From positions 1 to 7,565 of the forward strand of contig MUGC01000096.1 of NCBI GenBank assembly GCA_002900535.1: 7,565 nucleotides of DNA. The letters run 5' to 3'. Made by a program: the position numbers and the translations under genes. The notes beneath the pieces were generated by a model. The model did no database searches, was not told where the DNA came from, and was given only the letters and a program-made list of their open reading frames with translations. Shown piece after piece: positions 5,039 to 7,565 of this stretch. The DNA comes from Thermoplasmata archaeon M9B1D (GTDB lineage Archaea > Thermoplasmatota > E2 > DHVEG-1). How positions within the stretch are numbered: position 1 is the stretch's first letter; every line of letters starts with the position of its first letter.

Positions 5039-6913
5039 ATGAAATTACTATTGATTCACAGTGATTTTATCGAATATGAAGTAAAAGACAAAGCAATAAA
5101 AACCCCAGAGGATACTTCAAAAAAGAAAGATCGATTAGAAGAGGCATTAACTGCTTTTACCGCAGTTGAAAAAGTCGATGAAAAATCACCAAAACAAGCG
5201 GTAAAACAAGCAGTTGATGAAATTATAAAAACCGCTGAGCAATTAAAAGTTAAAAACATAATGGTTTATCCTTATGCTCATCTTTCCAGTAATCTTGCTA
5301 GCCCAAAAAAAGCACAGGAAATACTAATAGAAATGGAATACGAGCTTAAACAAAAAAATTTTAATGTAAAACGTAGTCCCTTTGGTTGGTATAAGGCTTT
5401 TAAAATTTCTTGTAAGGGACATCCATTATCAGAACTTTCTAGAGAAATTTTACCCGTAAAAGAAGAAACAGAATCATTAAAAAAAGAAAGAAAACTTAGT
5501 TCTGATTGGTATATTTTAACAGAAGATGGAAATTTACATGATGTTGGTAAATTTAACTTCAAAAGTCATGAAAATTTAAAGAAATTTTCATTTTATGAAA
5601 AAGAAAAATCAAGAGCAGTCAAAGGTGAACCCGCTCATGTCACCCTTATGAAAAAACTAGAAATTGCGGATTATGAACCTGCATCTGATGGAGGAAACAT
5701 GAGGTTTTACCCAAAGGGCAGATTTATTAAAAAATTAATCGAACATTATGTTACTAGAAGAGTAGTTGAATATGGTGGCCTTGAGGTTGAAACCCCGATC
5801 ATGTATGATATGCAACATCCGACACTTTCAGAATACCTTCAAAGATTTCCAGCAAGGCAATATCAGATTGAAAGCGATAAAAGAAATTTTTTCTTAAGAT
5901 TTGCAGCATGTTTCGGGCAATTTTTAATGGCTCACGATGCGACAATAAGTTATAAAGATTTACCTCTCAAAATTTATGAGTTAACAAAATATTCTTTTAG
6001 ACGTGAACAATCTGGAGAACTCACAGGACTGCGTAGACTTAGAGCATTTACAATGCCTGATGTTCATGCGTTTACATCAGATTTAGATATGGCTATGAAT
6101 GAGTTTAAAGTAAGATTTGATTTATCCCTTTCAGTTTTGGAAAATATAGGTATAGAAAATAACGATATTGAGATGGCATTGCGAACAACTAAAGATTTTT
6201 ATGAAAAAAATAAAAATTTCATTTTAGATTTAGTTAAAAAATTTGGAAAACCTATACTTGTTGAAATATGGGATGAACGAATTTTTTACTTTATTTTGAA
6301 ATTTGAGTTCAACTTTGTTGATTTGTCTGAAAAAGCATCAGCACTGAGCACAGATCAAATTGATATAGAAAATGGAGAAAGATACGATATTAAGTTTACA
6401 GATAAAGATGGAACAATAAAACATCCTTTAATACTTCATTGCAGTCCATCAGGTGCAATTGAGCGGGTGATTTATGCACTTCTCGAAAAAGAAGCAATAA
6501 AAATGAGTAAAGGCGAAAAACCAATGTTGCCTCTTTGGCTTTCACCAACACAGATAAGGTTTATACCTGTTGGCGATGAATATATAAAAGAATGTGAAAA
6601 TTTTTCCCAGGAACTAAACAAAAATGAAATTTACAAAATAAGATTAGATATAGATGATAGAGAAGAAAGCGTAAGCAAAAAAATACGTGATGCAGAAAAA
6701 GAATGGATCCCGATAATAGTTGTTATTGGTGAAAAAGAAAAAAACAGTAAAAAATTCACACCGCGATTCAGAGATAAAAGCGTAGTTGACATTAGTAAAA
6801 AATATTCAATGAAAGAACTAAGTGATTTAGTAATTAAAAACATAAAAGGATATCCACAAGAACCAATTCCACTACCCATATATCTTTCTAAAAGACCTAA
6901 ATTTAAAGGATAA
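5039..6913 (+). CDS. thrS: Threonyl-tRNA synthetase, archaeal type
   Basis: ThrRS charges tRNA-Thr in the cytoplasm. The 624-residue protein has the archaeal layout. Residues 1-140 form the DTD-like editing domain, which removes mischarged serine (MKLLLIHSDFIEYEVKDKA; YPYAHLSSNLASP with H81; GWYKAFK with K119, near the position of the editing lysine). The class II catalytic core follows: EVETPIMYDM, then motif 2 (SFRREQSGELTGLRRLRAFTMPD), then motif 3 (SPSGAIERVIYALLE). The zinc ligands of the active site are present as C291 (AACFGQ), H343 (PDVHAF) and H467 (LILHCSPSG). The C-terminal anticodon-binding domain begins near PLWLSPTQIRFIPVGDEY and includes RLDIDDREESVSKKIRDAE. AGGG lies 11 bases before the ATG, a weak and distant Shine-Dalgarno site. 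Upstream is a candidate structured leader, which could regulate it. All core motifs are intact. Confidence 0.96.
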   Translation: MKLLLIHSDFIEYEVKDKAIKTPEDTSKKKDRLEEALTAFTAVEKVDEKSPKQAVKQAVDEIIKTAEQLKVKNIMVYPYAHLSSNLASPKKAQEILIEMEYELKQKNFNVKRSPFGWYKAFKISCKGHPLSELSREILPVKEETESLKKERKLSSDWYILTEDGNLHDVGKFNFKSHENLKKFSFYEKEKSRAVKGEPAHVTLMKKLEIADYEPASDGGNMRFYPKGRFIKKLIEHYVTRRVVEYGGLEVETPIMYDMQHPTLSEYLQRFPARQYQIESDKRNFFLRFAACFGQFLMAHDATISYKDLPLKIYELTKYSFRREQSGELTGLRRLRAFTMPDVHAFTSDLDMAMNEFKVRFDLSLSVLENIGIENNDIEMALRTTKDFYEKNKNFILDLVKKFGKPILVEIWDERIFYFILKFEFNFVDLSEKASALSTDQIDIENGERYDIKFTDKDGTIKHPLILHCSPSGAIERVIYALLEKEAIKMSKGEKPMLPLWLSPTQIRFIPVGDEYIKECENFSQELNKNEIYKIRLDIDDREESVSKKIRDAEKEWIPIIVVIGEKEKNSKKFTPRFRDKSVVDISKKYSMKELSDLVIKNIKGYPQEPIPLPIYLSKRPKFKG

Positions 6914-6923
6914 GACTTTATCC
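6908..6923 (+). repeat. Small inverted repeat over the thrS stop
   Basis: GGATAA (6908-6913, containing the TAA stop) and TTATCC (6918-6923) form a perfect six-base stem with a four-base loop. No T run follows directly. It could stabilise the thrS mRNA end or be chance. Confidence 0.3.
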
Positions 6924-6966
6924 AACAAACTAAAAAACCTTTTGATTATTACCATCCTATAATCCT

Positions 6967-6973
6967 GGGAGGA
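6967..6973 (+). promoter_or_regulatory. Strong Shine-Dalgarno of the purP-family gene
   Basis: GGGAGGA lies seven bases before ATG 6981. It is the strongest ribosome binding site on the plus strand here and contrasts with the weak signals of gcvH and thrS. Confidence 0.8.
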
Positions 6974-6980
6974 ATTTTTC

Positions 6981-7565
6981 ATGATCAAACGTGATAAAAT
7001 TCAAGAAATTATTAATTCATATGATAAAAAAAATATCACAATTGGAGTTCTAGGTGGTCACTCCGGTCTTGATGTTTGTCGTGGTGCAAAAAAACATGGA
7101 TTTAAAACCCTTGCTGTCTGTCAGAAAGGTCGAGAAAAAACATATACAAAATATTACAAAACACGTGAAGGAAAAGGATGTATCGATGAAACAATTGTTC
7201 TTGATAAATTTTCAGATATAACAAACCCAAAAGTTCAGGACGAGTTAAGATCCAGAAACACAATTTTTATTCATAATCGTTATTTCTGGGTTTATTTTGA
7301 TTTCAAGGATATTGAAGAAAATTTCATGATACCAATTTATGGAACACGTGGAATGGTCAAACTTGAAGAGCGTGATGTTCCAAAGAATCAATATTATCTT
7401 TTAGAAAAAGCTGCAATAAGATTTCCTAAAATTTACAAAAAACCACAAGATATCGATAAACTAGTAATTGTGAAGGTAAATGAGGCAATCAGAGGATACG
7501 AGCGTGCGTTTTTCTATGCAACATCCTATGATGATTACAAGAAAAAAGCAGATGATATGCTTAAA
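6981..7565 (+). CDS. PurP-family protein (FAICAR synthetase-like), partial
   Basis: The first 195 codons are present; the frame is open to the right edge, so roughly the C-terminal half is missing. PurP makes FAICAR from AICAR, formate and ATP in archaeal purine synthesis. Family features seen are the N-terminal VLGGHSGLDVCRGAKKHGF segment with H27 (the SHxxL-like site in PurP), VLDKFSDI, the NTIFIHNRYFWVYFDF strand, IPIYGTRGMVKLEERD and RFPKIYKKPQDID. Canonical PurP has, from memory, a glycine-rich VKFPGARGGRGYF stretch next; here the same place reads VKVNEAIRGYERAFF (164-178), lacking the glycine-rich ATP-loop character. This suggests a PurP paralogue or divergent PurP, so purP is not assigned. 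It lies 67 bases after thrS with its own strong ribosome binding site and may be co-transcribed or separate. Confidence 0.8.
   Translation, partial: MIKRDKIQEIINSYDKKNITIGVLGGHSGLDVCRGAKKHGFKTLAVCQKGREKTYTKYYKTREGKGCIDETIVLDKFSDITNPKVQDELRSRNTIFIHNRYFWVYFDFKDIEENFMIPIYGTRGMVKLEERDVPKNQYYLLEKAAIRFPKIYKKPQDIDKLVIVKVNEAIRGYERAFFYATSYDDYKKKADDMLK

Noticed and set aside
1..7565. tRNA genes, CRISPR arrays, insertion sequences or integration sites
   Set aside because: No cloverleaf with a TTCRANNY-type arm, no regularly spaced repeats, and no transposase or terminal inverted repeats were seen on reading both strands by eye.

Overview
The window looks like AT-rich archaeal chromosomal DNA. The archaeal markers are a fibrillarin-like rRNA/tRNA 2'-O-methyltransferase (FlpA), an archaeal-type threonyl-tRNA synthetase with the D-aminoacyl-tRNA-deacylase-like N-terminal editing domain, and a PurP-family protein of archaeal purine synthesis. 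TATA-like boxes lie at archaeal spacing. Two secreted proteins have an N-terminal signal peptide and, in one case, a PKD-like domain. Their style recalls uncultured sediment Thermoplasmatota (MBG-D/Thermoprofundales type). That placement is a recollection-based inference, not a search result.

Left part, minus strand (1-2630): from right to left come flpA (2630-1990), a COG2426-type membrane protein (1981 or 1993 to 1274), and a secreted protein that starts at TTG 1170 and runs off the left edge. flpA has no usable start codon in the frame of its catalytic body. An ATG-started 20-codon segment leads straight into the heptamer A AAA AAA followed by TAA, and a -1 shift there restores a normal-length 213-residue protein with all catalytic residues. 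The membrane-protein gene overlaps or directly follows the flpA stop, so the two are probably one transcript.

Right part, plus strand (2748-7565): gcvT and gcvH encode the aminomethyltransferase and lipoyl carrier of the glycine cleavage system, with a small exported PKD-like protein gene between them. A 217-base intergenic region follows. It holds a GC-rich segment (4894-4976) that can fold into nested stems, a competing hairpin and a possible pseudoknot, and it lies about 60-145 bases upstream of thrS. After thrS comes a PurP-family gene with a strong Shine-Dalgarno sequence, cut by the right edge.

The divergent region 2631-2747 holds the promoters of both sides. The right-hand genes link one-carbon metabolism (glycine cleavage yields methylene-THF or its archaeal equivalent), threonine/serine discrimination in translation, and formate-dependent purine synthesis. 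No GcvP, lipoate ligase, mobile element, CRISPR array, tRNA or rRNA is visible in the window.
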